A stretch of DNA of 64,000 nt from Peltaster fructicola (lineage: Eukaryota; Ascomycota; Dothideomycetes): assembly GCA_001592805.2 (NCBI GenBank), contig CP051143.1, positions 1,302,001 through 1,366,000 of the forward strand, given 5' to 3'. This document shows positions 11,544-21,571 of this stretch, piece after piece. Position 1 is the first letter of the stretch, and each line of letters begins with the position of its first letter. The position numbers and the translations under genes were made by a program. The notes beneath the pieces were generated by a model that ran no database searches, was not told where the DNA came from, and was given only the letters and a program-made list of their open reading frames with translations.

Positions 11544-13266
11544 ATGGTTGTCAAGGGTGAGTCTCTCTCTTACTGGTGGTGCATTCACGCGTGACGAGAG
11601 TTGCCACTCAGTGCACAGCCTCAAAAACAATAAGCTGACAGTGTGTGCTCTTCAGAGGACGGCACCAAATGGGCCTGCAATTCATGCCTGAAAGGACATC
11701 GAGTCAGTGGCTGCAACCATACAGGTACGTTGCAGCACAATGACTGAGGACGGTGAATGCTGACTTCTCGCAGACCGTGAGCTTCAACTAGTACCCAAGA
11801 AAGGACGTCCTGTCACTCAGTGCCAGCACTGCCGACAAGAACGTAAGAAGCGCTCGGCCCACGTTAGCTGCGATTGTGCCGCTCCAGACAAGCCACATCA
11901 CACTAAAGAGAAATGTATTCATCTGCGTGAGGCCGAGGAGCGTGCCAAGACCGCTGGCTTCTTCGATGGTGCTCCTCACGAAAAGGACCACGCCCTACTC
12001 ACCACCGTTGCCGAGGAGCAAGGCTGCTGTTGCTCCCATGGAGGCAGATGTTCCTGCGCACTGCTTCGCAAAGATAGCAGCGACGATGGCCTCCCACATG
12101 GCAAACCCGCTGTGAGCAAGCCTCGACTCGAGACAACCAAATCCGACGGCTCTCTCACCATCTTTACAAACGGCCACCACAAGCCTGTACACCGCAAGAA
12201 CCATGCTGCTCACGAATGTGGCATGCCATACAAGATGCCCATGCCACGATCAAAGACTGAGCACGATGTCAACTATGCAGCTCGTCGTTCAGTGGACAGC
12301 TTGGCTCTCGATCCGCGTTCGCCACAGATAGACTTCCCAAAGTTCAACAGCCAGGCATTCCAGCTCAAGGCCGAGCACACATCACCTAGAGAGATGAATG
12401 CAGAACTCTTCTCCAGCGCAAATGGATTGACTTCAGACAAATTCAACATGGTTGACTATTCCGACCTGGCCCAGATCTCAACCAATGAGTCGCTGCCATC
12501 AGCTGCAGGTGATGCGTTTCCTCCCTTCGATCAGATGTCAACTCTTTTGGAATCACCATTCGACAACTGGCCTTCCTTGCAAGGCGTAGAGGCCGCAATG
12601 CCCAACAACAATCCATTCGGCGCGTGGACAACTGACGCTGCAGGAATGGTGCAGCCTGCTCTGACCGTGGCATCATCTGGTACTCAATCCGAGATCGACG
12701 AGATACCCTCCATGGACGATCCCTACACGCATGGGATGCCCAGTATTCAGGAGATCAATTTCGATCTGAACGATCCAATGCTCGGCAACTCACTCCAGAC
12801 GAATCGTCGCAGCCTACCTCCTAGTTTCTTCGGCAACCTCGACTTCACCAACTCTGTTGAAGACTGGCAGGCTGAGCCATCCGAGGGCATCACCAACAAT
12901 GACAAGCCTTCCACGCCGTCATTCGTCTTCACCGATCCTTGGCAAGCAAACATGCGAGTTTCAACAACGTATGCAAGTCCGGGACGACCTATGGCTCGCT
13001 CTGTAGGGCCAGGTAGCGCTCCCAGTGCAGATATTATGAAGCAGCTCTTCCCAGACATGGATGTTGAGACCAATGCGAACGGCTACCGACCTCGCATGCA
13101 AGATCCGTCGAACAGCATATCAGTCAGCGAGGAGGATGACACTCTCGTAAGCCAGCCATGGGCTGATGGGTCACTGAGTGTTCCCATGGATCCCTACGGC
13201 ACACCGCTCGGCATGGATGCAGGCTTTGGTGGACCAGACTTCAGTGCACACGGCTGGTCTCAATAA
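11544..13266 (+). CDS. Copper-fist transcription factor
   Basis: Three exons (11544-11556, 11656-11724, 11774-13266) encode 524 residues. The first 45 or so form a copper-fist DNA-binding domain: WACNSCLKGHRVSGCNHT gives the Cys-X2-Cys-X8-Cys-X-His zinc site, KKGRPVTQC the minor-groove GRP motif, and HCRQERKKRSAH follows. Proteins of this kind (Mac1, Ace1/Cuf1, GRISEA) control copper uptake or detoxification. About residue 100 a second Cys cluster, GCCCSHGGRCSCALL, resembles the copper-binding clusters used for copper sensing. The rest is Ser/Pro/Asp-rich and probably carries transactivation. Activator-in-starvation (Mac1-like) and activator-in-excess (Ace1-like) cannot be separated from sequence alone. 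Confidence 0.92.
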
Positions 13267-13470
13267 CCATGATGCAGGGCGTGGTGTCGCCCTTTTAGTG
13301 CGATCATGTATTGCATTCGATCACGATGCAGATGTCTTTACGATGTAGTGCTTCAAAGTCGTGTTTGTGACAACCTATCCATGACTTTTGTCTCGCTCTC
13401 ACCTGCATCTTCATCCTTGTTATTCAGCTGCGCCACCTCTCTTCTTGCATACACACATCTTCTAATCACG

Positions 13471-14217
13471 ATGGCAAGCAAGCGTGGTCTCTGTTGGCCT
13501 GTCGAGAACAAGGACCCAGTCTTCACCTTCACAAAGCCTGGGTCGAAGATCTCCTGGATTTACAACTGGTCGCCCAATTCAACGGATGGCGCTTCTTCAT
13601 TAGACTTCATACCGATGCAATGGAACTGCGTTGGCATAGATGAGCTGGCCAGCAAGGTGGACAGCACCAAAGCCACAGCGCTACTTGGCTACAACGAGCC
13701 CGAGCTACCAGACCAGTCAAATATCAGCGCTGAGGAAGCTGCGCGAGAGTGGCTACGCTGCATAGAACCACTGCGGAAGGCCGGTGTGCGTGCCGGCTCG
13801 CCCGGTATATCCTCTGCACCGCATGCTGTTGGCTGGCTGCAGGACTTCCTCGCTCGCATTCGGCAGGGAGGAAGCGATGTAGATTTCTTCTGTCTTCACT
13901 GGTACGGCGAAGGTCTGGGTGGCTTCTACGACTACATCTGGAGCACGTACTTTCAGCTCGGCGGTACGGATTCAGGCAAGAAGGTCTGGATCACTGAGTA
14001 CGCCTGCACCAACTGGAACAAAGATGCACCTCTACCTCAAGAGCATGTTGAGAGCTTCGCAGCAGAGACTTGTAAGTATCTCGATGGCTTAGACTGGATA
14101 GAGCGGTATGCGTGGTTTGGACCGATGCGAGACACAGGCACTGTTGGACGCTGGGCGAGGATGCTTGACGACAATGGCAAGCTCACGAGCCTGGGCCAGA
14201 TCTTCAGAGACAGCTAG
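13471..14217 (+). CDS. GH128-type glycosyl hydrolase (Asl1-like beta-1,3-glucanase family)
   Basis: Single exon, 248 residues from the Met in ATCACGATGGCA. The fold signature of GH128 catalytic domains is visible: KRGLCWPVENKDP near the start, LLGYNEPELPDQSN (acid/base Glu in NEPE), a mid-domain FFCLHWYGEGLGGF, and KVWITEYACTNW with the likely nucleophile Glu. The family acts on beta-1,3-glucan of the fungal wall. This start gives no signal peptide, but the frame stays open upstream. Starting at 13381 would add a hydrophobic leader (FVSLSPASSSLLFSCATSLL), so secretion depends on which start is used. The gene lies 204 bases downstream of the copper-fist gene. Confidence 0.88.
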   Translation: MASKRGLCWPVENKDPVFTFTKPGSKISWIYNWSPNSTDGASSLDFIPMQWNCVGIDELASKVDSTKATALLGYNEPELPDQSNISAEEAAREWLRCIEPLRKAGVRAGSPGISSAPHAVGWLQDFLARIRQGGSDVDFFCLHWYGEGLGGFYDYIWSTYFQLGGTDSGKKVWITEYACTNWNKDAPLPQEHVESFAAETCKYLDGLDWIERYAWFGPMRDTGTVGRWARMLDDNGKLTSLGQIFRDS

Positions 14218-14946
14218 GCTGTTGCAGCTACGTGTCGTGTGTATCTTGCTTGCTGGCAACGTGTTGAACCATCCACAGAGCACGGCATACAGCCTGTCTC
14301 TCCCTCTGCTTCACATCTGCAGATATGCCCAATGAATTGCCTCAGGATACTGCAAGGAGGCGCAGTAGTGCGCTAGGACAAACTCAACAGAAAGGCGTAG
14401 ATGTAGGTGAGGGTGTGCAGCTCACGCACTGTGCTTTTGCACGCCCGGCAAGCGACTTCGATCTACCTCGAAACGGACACTGCTTTCGTCAAAGGTGAAC
14501 AGATGCACACCCATGAGGAAGAGACTCGTAACCAGGTGGCGTGCTCTTCTCCCCGGAAGAGAAGCCATTACGTCGGCAGCCAATTTTAGAGCGTCATAAA
14601 ATACGAATGCAAGTCACTATGTCACTCGCTGATCATCTGCTGACCCAACAACCCTTCGTTCATCTTCGAGAAAGCCTCAAGCATATGGCGCAAGTACATG
14701 ACTCCTTTCTTCGTCCAATCTTCTTCCTTCTCATGCACATCATCTTCTCTCCTAGTGCGGCCTCTTGCTTGATCCTACGACTTTAACCTACAAGCCTAAT
14801 AATCACTCTCACTGCAGGCGCCTGCATAGCCACTCGGGCACTACTACTCACGCCCCGCAGCTATTAAGACGATCGAAACAAGACTCGGCGCTCTGATATC
14901 ATCAGCTCTGCTCTTTGTGCCTTTTCCTACTCCTCAACACTTCACA
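14218..14946. other. Intergenic region
   Basis: About 730 bases with no gene seen. The 3' half is C/T-rich and probably the promoter and leader of the next gene. Confidence 0.45.
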
Positions 14947-15819
14947 ATGGCAGCGCAGGAATACTACGGCGGCGCATCTGCTCAGCCACCTGCTCCGGCG
15001 CCGATTGCAAGGCCGCAACCATCTCTAGCCAGCAACGCTCCCTTACAAGTACCCAGTGCGAATCCTCCATATCCTCTCTTCGACGGTCCACCGCCACCGT
15101 ACAGCCCTGGAGGTACACGACCGCACTCACAGCCACCACCTGAGCGGAGACCTGTGAGCAGTCAAGGCTATCCACAAGAGAAGCAGTCGCCGCGACCACA
15201 GCAAGCACCTATGAGGCAGCAGCCCTCGCCTCGACCACCACAGGAGTTTCAGCAACGGCCGCCGCAAGACTACCAACAGCGAGCACCACAAGACTTCCAG
15301 CAGCGTCCTCCGCCGCCTGCCGATTACGAAAGCCAATTTCGACCGGCGGTACGACCGCAGCACAGTTATCCTTATCAAGACGAGAGGCGTGCATATCCAG
15401 AAGAGAAGCGAAGTGCGTTGAAGCGAGACTCAGCATATGGACCTCTGCCTGTCCAGTCGCCCTATGGCTATCACGCGAACAGCCACGGTAATAATGTAGC
15501 CTTCGCGGCTACTCCCAACGTTCGATACCCATCACGGTCACGCTCACGATCACGATCACGAAGTAGAAGCCGAGATAGAGGAGCGAGAAAGCATCATTCC
15601 CATGGACAGAAGAAGAAGAACAGTGGTGTAGGCACATTCCTGGGAGCTGGCGGAGGTGCACTTGTAGGTGATCTAATCTTCCCTGGTCTCGGCACGATAG
15701 GTGGTGCCATTTTGGGCGGAATCGGTGGTCATGGTTACGACAAGCAGAAAGGAAAGGATGGCAGGCATAGAGAACGGCGGTACAGCGATGAGTATGAGAC
15801 AAGACCAAGTAGACGATAA
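14947..15819 (+). CDS. Pro/Gln-rich protein with RS repeat and glycine zipper
   Basis: Single exon, 290 residues; the start has a good context (TTCACAATGGCA). The N-terminal half is a disordered Pro/Gln/Arg region with imperfect repeats such as PPQDYQQRAPQDFQQRPP. Then comes an uninterrupted Ser-Arg dipeptide run at about residues 198-213, followed by DRGARKHH. The C-terminus holds a glycine-zipper segment (VGTFLGAGGGALVGDLIF and then GGAILGGIGGHG) and a charged tail. Glycine-zipper segments often insert in or pack against membranes; RS stretches are phosphorylation targets. Ascomycete proteins with this layout are common but I know no assigned function. Confidence 0.8.
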   Translation: MAAQEYYGGASAQPPAPAPIARPQPSLASNAPLQVPSANPPYPLFDGPPPPYSPGGTRPHSQPPPERRPVSSQGYPQEKQSPRPQQAPMRQQPSPRPPQEFQQRPPQDYQQRAPQDFQQRPPPPADYESQFRPAVRPQHSYPYQDERRAYPEEKRSALKRDSAYGPLPVQSPYGYHANSHGNNVAFAATPNVRYPSRSRSRSRSRSRSRDRGARKHHSHGQKKKNSGVGTFLGAGGGALVGDLIFPGLGTIGGAILGGIGGHGYDKQKGKDGRHRERRYSDEYETRPSRR

Positions 15820-15926
15820 GCACGCCATGCTGGTCGTGGCACGACGAACATGAATAGCGATGTACACATATCATTTGGGAACGAGCAGTCATTCTGTCAA
15901 CAGAGTAGGCATCGTGACACATGCAT
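15820..15926. other. Short spacer
   Basis: Short gap before the next candidate gene; nothing recognised. Confidence 0.4.
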
Positions 15927-16323
15927 ATGCTGAGCACCAGATGCGTAAGTGTTTCAGACGAGATCCCATTTATTCTTTCGTCTTCCTCAGGCCAGTCTCA
16001 GGCAAATCCTCCACCTCAACAAGCATGCCTTTCTTCAACCATACCGAACAGACGCCTCATTCTCGAGAGTGTGCACCCTCAAGACCGATACTGAGAGCAG
16101 TTACACAGCCAGAGCGCAGCCACCGAAACCCATTGCCAACAGACAGAAGACAAACAGTCTGGTGGCAGGACCAAGAGTACCACTCGTCAAGACATCGAGC
16201 GAACGCATACCTCGAACGTTCGACAAGAACGAGGCCGAGTCAACGAGAGACAATCTTCGCAAGAATCATACCACTGAAGTCTCGATCCCATCGCGGTCTT
16301 CGTCGGCGAGCAGGTGTTCGTGA
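15927..16323 (+). CDS. Candidate small protein with mitochondrial-type presequence
   Basis: Not recognised as a family. A two-exon reading (15927-15944, GTAAGT intron of 46 nt ending CAG, 15991-16323) gives 116 residues. The first 35 are rich in Arg/Leu/Ser with no acidic residues (MLSTRCASLRQILHLNKHAF), like a mitochondrial targeting sequence. The remainder is basic and polar, with no domain I can name. An in-frame Met 6 bases upstream is an alternative start. The C-terminal 20 residues look poor. An overlapping frame near 16281-16361 reads more like folded protein (DPIAVFVGEQ, then VFVICGIVHF), so the last exon may be wrong. The gene lies just upstream of the mitochondrial IND1 gene in the same direction. 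Confidence 0.35.
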
Positions 16324-16631
16324 TCTGCGGTATAGTGCACTTCGAGGGCGAGGTGTAGCTGTTCGATGAGCTGCACGCGAACCCGGTAAGCATATCTTCG
16401 CAGCAAGCATCGCGATAGCTGATAGATGAAGGATAATGAGGAAAGCCTGGATGTTCTCGGGCGATTGCTTGCTGAAAGTAAGAATGAGGTCTACATGTAT
16501 ACAAGGGTGCAATGACGCTCCACATTTCGACGTCACGTCTCGTTCTATCACTACGCGTGCCACTCGTCTTCTGATACATACCATGCACATCATCTTTCAT
16601 CGACTAAGCCATCTACCCTTCTGATCCGCTC
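16324..16631. other. Intergenic, upstream of IND1
   Basis: About 300 bases; probably 3' UTR of the candidate gene and the promoter of IND1. Nothing else seen. Confidence 0.4.
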
Positions 16632-17763
16632 ATGCTGCAATGTCAACGCGAAGTGCAGCGTCATGTGAGCAGTCGAGCATGGCGCCTGTATGAGTCGAAG
16701 CGCCCGTTCTCAGCAATCACATCTGCCGCTAGCCATGAGAATCCACTGGTATGTATCATCGAGGCAGCTGCATCATGCTGACCTCCCTCTCAGGGTTTAC
16801 CACGCTCAGGCACTCCTCCCAACATCGCTGCTCGCATGAAAAGAGGTGTGTTGTTCCAAGCAGCATCTCAGCCCACAATCTGACCATCAAAAGGGCTGCC
16901 TGAGAAGCGACCGATCACCGACGTTAAGCATGTCGTAGCAGTCAGCAGCGCCAAAGGAGGCGTGGGTAAGAGTACAATTTCCGTCAACCTTGCTCTTGCT
17001 GCTGCCAGAAGAGGCATCTCCACGGGCATCCTCGACACCGACATTTACGGACCAAGCATACCAACGCTGCTGCGGGTACGTTCATGACGCAGCGCATGTC
17101 AGAGACTGACCGCCAACTAGCTCGAGAATCTGGAGCCGGAGCTCGACAGCAACAACAGACTGGTACCTCTCACTGCGTACGGCATCAAGGCGATGTCCAT
17201 GGGCTTTCTTGTACCACAAGGCAATGCAATAGCATGGCGAGGTCTCATGCTGCAGAAGGCACTCAATCAACTACTCTTCGAAGTGTCTTGGCCAAAGCTG
17301 GACTTGTTGATCCTGGACATGCCACCAGGTACTGGCGATGTACAGCTCACGATCACACAAAGCATTGAGCTCGCAGGCGCTATCATTGTCTCAACACCAC
17401 AGGATCTTGCGCTACGCGATGCTGTGCGCGGTGTAGAGATGTTCAACAAGATCAAGGTTCCCATACTAGGTATGGTCCAGAACATGAGTACCTTCACATG
17501 TACCAATTGCGGACACAATCACGATATCTTCGGCATGGATGGTAAGCTCATCCCTACAGGATGCGCATCTGCTAAAGGTCACAGGCGTGAGACAGAAGTG
17601 TCAGGAGTACGGACTTCACCTGCTGGGCGACATTCCTCTTCATCCTCAGATTTGTGCAGATGCCGACGCAGGCAAGCCATCTGTCGTGAGTAATGCTAAC
17701 TCTGCTCAATCGCAAGCTTTCTTCTCGATCGTCGATCAGCTTAAGGAGAGCCTCAACCTTTAG
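16632..17763 (+). CDS. IND1: Mitochondrial P-loop Fe-S scaffold Ind1/NUBPL (complex I assembly)
   Basis: Mrp/NBP35-type ATPase that helps load Fe-S clusters into respiratory complex I. Five exons (16632-16748, 16794-16845, 16894-17075, 17121-17541, 17585-17763) encode 316 residues. A mitochondrial presequence ([19 protein letters not shown]) leads to [18 protein letters not shown], then the deviant Walker [19 protein letters not shown], the [13 protein letters not shown] switch, [12 protein letters not shown], and the Fe-S binding CxxC in [14 protein letters not shown]. It ends [18 protein letters not shown] and a short helix. The last intron (43 nt) was placed so that IFGMDG joins [10 protein letters not shown], which keeps frame and matches the family. 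Presence of this gene implies a proton-pumping complex I, absent from budding yeast. Confidence 0.93.
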
Positions 17764-18212
17764 TGTACTATATATACGAGCTCGTCGAGGCTCAATACAT
17801 CTTTTACTGGCACATATCTGGCTTGTACGCACTTCTATCGCACTTATGAGACTACGCTATCGCTAGTGTATAGCAAACCCAAGCATCACCCTGACCATCA
17901 GTCACGATCGTTATATTGGCTCCCTGGTCGATGGATTTTCTGCAACACACGAGTGCATCGCCACATGAAGATTATCACATAGAAGAGCCAGGGCATCCAA
18001 CGCTTTCCTACGTGGAGTCATGCTTGGTTTAGAGGAAGGTCTGCTGCGAGTCAGCATCTTGAGCAGGACCATATGTGTCAAGGCTGGGCCATCAGCAGAG
18101 AGATTGGACTTCATGTGAAACATTGAAAGGATGATTGCCATACAACGCTGTCGCCTCAGCCTATGGATGGCAAGGGTAGTCAGGTATGTGAGTTCAATGC
18201 TTGCATTGCAGG
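17764..18212. other. Convergent 3' intergenic region
   Basis: About 450 bases between converging stop codons. An open frame at 17911-18141 (minus) shows no recognisable family. Confidence 0.45.
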
Positions 18213-19093
18213 CTAAGCTACGATGTGCTCAGCTGCCGACCTCGCCAGCTCTGTTGTCGTCGTCTTCAAATGTGGCAATTCCGCAATATACGTGAATCTC
18301 TCCTTCCAGAAACGAAGTCGGTCCATGCTAAAGTCTGCTATCCCAGTCCACAAAGGGCCTCCATGGCCTACATTGTTCTTGAGACGATCACCCGGTGCGT
18401 CTGTCCATCGCTGAAGCTTGTCGCCAAGAACTATTGGCCACATCGCAGCACCAGGAATCTTTGCATCGAGATCAACACCTGCAGCGTCTCCTTCATTCAC
18501 AGTATGTGCCTCAACAGGATATTCGAGGCACTCACGCAGAGTCCATAAGGCGAAGAGACGAAATGACAGCACTGCAACATCGGTAGAGGTCAAAACTGCC
18601 TGAAATCTACACAGGTTCTTCCACCGTTCGATCTGTGCGTCCCGATGAGGTCCCGCGCGTGGTATGTCGTCTGGACGTGGATGTCTGATCAGTAAAGAAG
18701 AGGTGCGGCGCTTGCATACATACCATCATTCATTTCTTCGCGCATGTCCATCCCAAACCTAGGGAGACCAGCCCAGGTGTTCCATCGGTCGGCACGCATC
18801 ATATCGACTCCTTTGGATTCGCGATCCTCTGCTCCAAGTGCAATCAAGAGGTCCGCAAGTCTTTCATGTTGCTCAGGATGCTTTTTAGCGGCATCGATAA
18901 TCATGAACAGTGTTTTACCGACAAGGCCATCCGCTGGTGGGATGTTGTTATTTGTCTTGAGATTCTCAGAAGCTTGATGAACGGTGAGCTGCTCGTCGAA
19001 GAGGTCCTGCAGGGTCTCGATGACGAGATTGTTTGTTGGACATGCTTCGAAATCTTCCTCTTGGCGGACCATACTTGCCCACTGACGTGACAT
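18213..19093 (-). CDS. DUF3632-like fungal protein
   Basis: Two exons on the minus strand (18724-19093 and 18213-18670; 53-nt intron with CTGAT branch box) encode about 275 residues. The start chosen, MSRQWASMVRQEEDFEACPT, resembles the usual beginning of this family; in-frame Mets lie further upstream. Visible blocks are TLFMIIDAAKKHPEQHERL, NTWAGLPRFGMDMREEMN, a WKNL-type helix (IERWKNLCRFQAVLTS) and a C-terminal DRLRFWKERFTYIAEL. This Trp/Arg-rich all-helical pattern matches the DUF3632 family of filamentous fungi, which has no assigned function. No signal peptide or membrane segment. Confidence 0.75.
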
Positions 19094-19515
19094 GATTGTG
19101 CTGCTTGTCATCGTGACTCTCGCAGGCCGGAAGATAGAGAACGTAGCAGAGCCTGACAGTGTTCTAGGAAGATTAACCCGCCGCAGGGACACATACATAA
19201 CTGTACGTATGCGATCAAAGATGCTCAGCACAAGGAGGGATTGACGTAATGGTGAATGACGTGTCAGCCAGCAGCTGCTGCTATAGAGTTTTGGACCATA
19301 GCGCCATCATCCCTGCGCTTCGACCGTAATGTGTTCGAGTCTCTCTACTCGTGTCAATCGATGATCCTATGCTTCTGTTGAGTGCCAATGCTGGTTCGTA
19401 TAAGGTAGGTGGAGAAATTGCACACTAGCTTCATACGGTTAGATGATACTTCATGACCGAACGCCGCTGCATTCCTAACTTGTGTGTGCAGTACTATAGT
19501 CTAGAGCTTCATATA

Positions 19516-19593
19516 GATCCTTTATGCCGCTCCCTCATACAGATCCTTCTGATTGATCCCGTATATCGATCCTTTCAATTGATCCCTGGGACC
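19516..19593. repeat. Six-unit 13-bp degenerate tandem repeat (GATCC-phased)
   Basis: Units begin at 19516, 19529, 19542, 19555, 19568 and 19581, exactly 13 bases apart. Five begin GATCC and the second begins GCTCC. The first nine bases follow roughly GATCCYTTY. It ends about 210 bases upstream of the RNase-like gene. It may be a decayed minisatellite or an array of binding sites. Confidence 0.75.
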
Positions 19594-19734
19594 ACACTCT
19601 TACCTCGCCTGCTGCTACGCATGCGATACACTTGTTGTGCGGTTATTCATGACGCTCCGTGGCATGTGGTATTGGTCACATCACCAGATACGTCGTCGGC
19701 AGCGATGATGAGGGAGACTCATCCCACGATCTGC

Positions 19735-19740
19735 TATAAG
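19735..19740 (+). promoter_or_regulatory. TATA-like element of the RNase-like gene
   Basis: TATAAG lies 62 bases upstream of the ATG at 19802. Placement and sequence fit a fungal core promoter; inferred only. Confidence 0.4.
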
Positions 19741-19801
19741 ATGGCCTTGATATCGAAGTAAAAGCCTTTCATTCAAGGAAACTCTTTTGCATTGATCCGC
19801 C

Positions 19802-20381
19802 ATGAAGCAAGTCTCCCTCTTGTTAACCGCCGCAATGGCACTGGCCGGCACGGTCTCCAGCAGTCCAATCAATATCTCCGGCAATATAACTGAGCTCATG
19901 CGTCGTGCTGATGTCAGCTCTTGTTCTTGCGACGGTAGAGAACATCCAGAATCAGCATTGGACGACGGAGAGACCGCTGTTGGTCAACAGCAGACCGGCA
20001 AGACCACCAAGACGAAGGCGGGAAACGGAAGCAAGTCCATTGTTCATCACAACTGGCTCCAAATCTAACAAAATGCAAGGGAGATATCCAGCAAATTTCA
20101 AGAATAACGAGGACATCCAGTTCAACTCTGGTTGTGATGGGCTATCTCTGGTAAGTGCGATCTGAGGTTGTTGAGCAGGCGCTGATGAGCCGCAGCTCGA
20201 GTGGCCTCTGCTAGAGAACAACGATTTGTTCATGTCTGGGGACGACCAAGGTAGTGATCGGCTGATTCTGGGCGTGCATACGTCCAACGGCAAGTTCAGT
20301 GGACTCACCATATGTGGGTGTGCGTACCATCCGGCTGGCTCGAACGGTTTCAAGACTTGTACTTTCGACGGCAGTGCTTAG
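19802..20381 (+). CDS. Secreted guanyl-specific RNase T1/N1-fold protein
   Basis: Three exons (19802-19982, 20080-20150, 20196-20381) encode 145 residues. The first 20 form a signal peptide (MKQVSLLLTAAMALAGTVSS). The mature part follows the RNase T1/N1/U2 layout: DGETAVG, then RYPANFKNNEDIQF, LEWPLLENNDLFMSGDD, GSDRLILGVH, FSGLTICG and a Cys near the end in NGFKTC. Family Glu (in LEWP) and Arg (in DRLI) are present. The two positions where T1-type enzymes carry His do not read as His here, so it may be a non-enzymatic RNase-fold protein, like the RNase-like effectors of some plant pathogens. Intron 1 (97 nt, CTAAC branch box) was placed by matching DGET-VG-YP of RNase T1. The frame is open throughout. 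Confidence 0.72.
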
Positions 20382-20899
20382 GCCTCGAGGCGTCATGGCA
20401 ATGAACAGTCACCCTCCAGTACTGGCTACTCTATCTAACTTAGTGCATTTTCGCATGAGCAAAGGATCAATGATGCATCGCTGTCTCCAACACGGATCAG
20501 AGTATGCACAACCATGGTCATTCACCGCATATCACTAGTTCCATATCTTTCGTATCTAAAGGTATCATTCGCTCTCACCAGATCCGGAAAGGATTGTGCT
20601 GATTGCATTCACAACATCAGGTGCTGGAGTCCTGCTCAATGTCCAGCTCGGCATACAGATATCAACCGCCCTTAGCAGCTCAGAAGCATCTCATCGACTT
20701 GGAACGGGGGAGGAAGTACACTTCAGAAAGCACTGCCAAATCTTGATTACAGGACGCCAATGCTTATGTTGATCGCCATTGTATGCATACTTCGAGGATA
20801 TGGCCCCCTGGTGCTCGTTGCGAGAACTGATCAACGACACATGTGCACTCGCATCAAGCTGTGCTCTAATTACATGCTCGCATATGTCCTAGTATATTG
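20382..20899. other. Convergent 3' intergenic region
   Basis: About 520 bases between the RNase-like gene and the C2H2 gene, whose stop codons face each other. Nothing recognised. Confidence 0.45.
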
Positions 20900-21571
20900 C
20901 TATGAACCTTTTATAGTATTCAGCGACAATCGCATAGGCACTCCATTATCATCGAAGATAGTGAGCCTACACCTCATCTCCATAATGTGCACCTTCTGCG
21001 CAGCTTTGCGAGTGAAACCACGTCCACAGCGATTGCAGTTGTACTTGATTTGCTTTGCACATGTATGCTTCTCTGTACAGTGACGGCGATAGTTGCTGAG
21101 ACATGAGAATGATCGACCACCACAGCTGGATCGCCAACATCGATAGGGCGAGGAGACATGGCTCTCGAGTAGTGTTCTGACGGCGCCAGATGCAGACACC
21201 TGCTGGATCTGTTGCAATGCAGAGGATGAGACGATGTCAGCGCCGTAGCCTAGGTCGAATAGTGGGTCATCGGCGCTACAGCTTGGGATGCATGCGGCAC
21301 CATCTTCATCTCTTGATCGATCTTGAAATGCGGTCTGTCTTACCGCTGATATCCCCGTCGTGAGCATCGAAGCCGACAAGGGGACCGTGAATGGTTGGGC
21401 TGCATCAGCCGATCGTGTCGCTGCTTGATTGTCGAAGATATTTTGCTGACAGTCGAAATCTGAGTTGATGGAAATGATCCCTCCCGTCACTCTTTGTCGT
21501 GGCATTGACCAAGCATCCAGTATGATTCCATTATGGTGCGATGACACATCGTACGGATTACGAGGGCTCAT
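20900..21571 (-). CDS. C2H2-type zinc finger protein
   Basis: Single exon on the minus strand, 223 residues, ATG confirmed at 21571. The N-terminal 135 residues are polar and unremarkable. Two zinc fingers follow at about residues 143-200. The first reads YRCWRSSCGGRSFSC with CLSNYRRHCTEKH (Cys-X4-Cys and His-X4-His). The second reads YNCNRCGRGFTRKAAQKVHI, whose last ligand is probably the Cys in MEMRC rather than His. A DNA-binding role is likely, as with similar small C2H2 proteins of filamentous fungi; targets are unknown. It lies between two genes for secreted proteins. Confidence 0.8.
   Translation of the reverse strand: MSPRNPYDVSSHHNGIILDAWSMPRQRVTGGIISINSDFDCQQNIFDNQAATRSADAAQPFTVPLSASMLTTGISAVRQTAFQDRSRDEDGAACIPSCSADDPLFDLGYGADIVSSSALQQIQQVSASGAVRTLLESHVSSPYRCWRSSCGGRSFSCLSNYRRHCTEKHTCAKQIKYNCNRCGRGFTRKAAQKVHIMEMRCRLTIFDDNGVPMRLSLNTIKGS

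Larger units (their letters stand above)
19094..19801. other. Divergent intergenic region with 13-bp tandem repeat and TATA box
   Basis: About 700 bases between the DUF3632-like gene (minus) and the RNase-like gene (plus). It holds the GATCC-phased repeat at 19516-19593 and a TATA-like box at 19735, both listed separately. No coding region seen. Confidence 0.55.

Noticed and set aside
17911-18141. Possible stress-response A/B-barrel (Dabb) protein because of THMVLLK
   Set aside because: Only a six-residue likeness; the rest of the frame does not follow the Dabb pattern.
11544-20400. Secondary metabolite gene cluster
   Set aside because: No polyketide synthase, NRPS, terpene or tailoring enzyme set is present; the regulators and hydrolases are unrelated neighbours.
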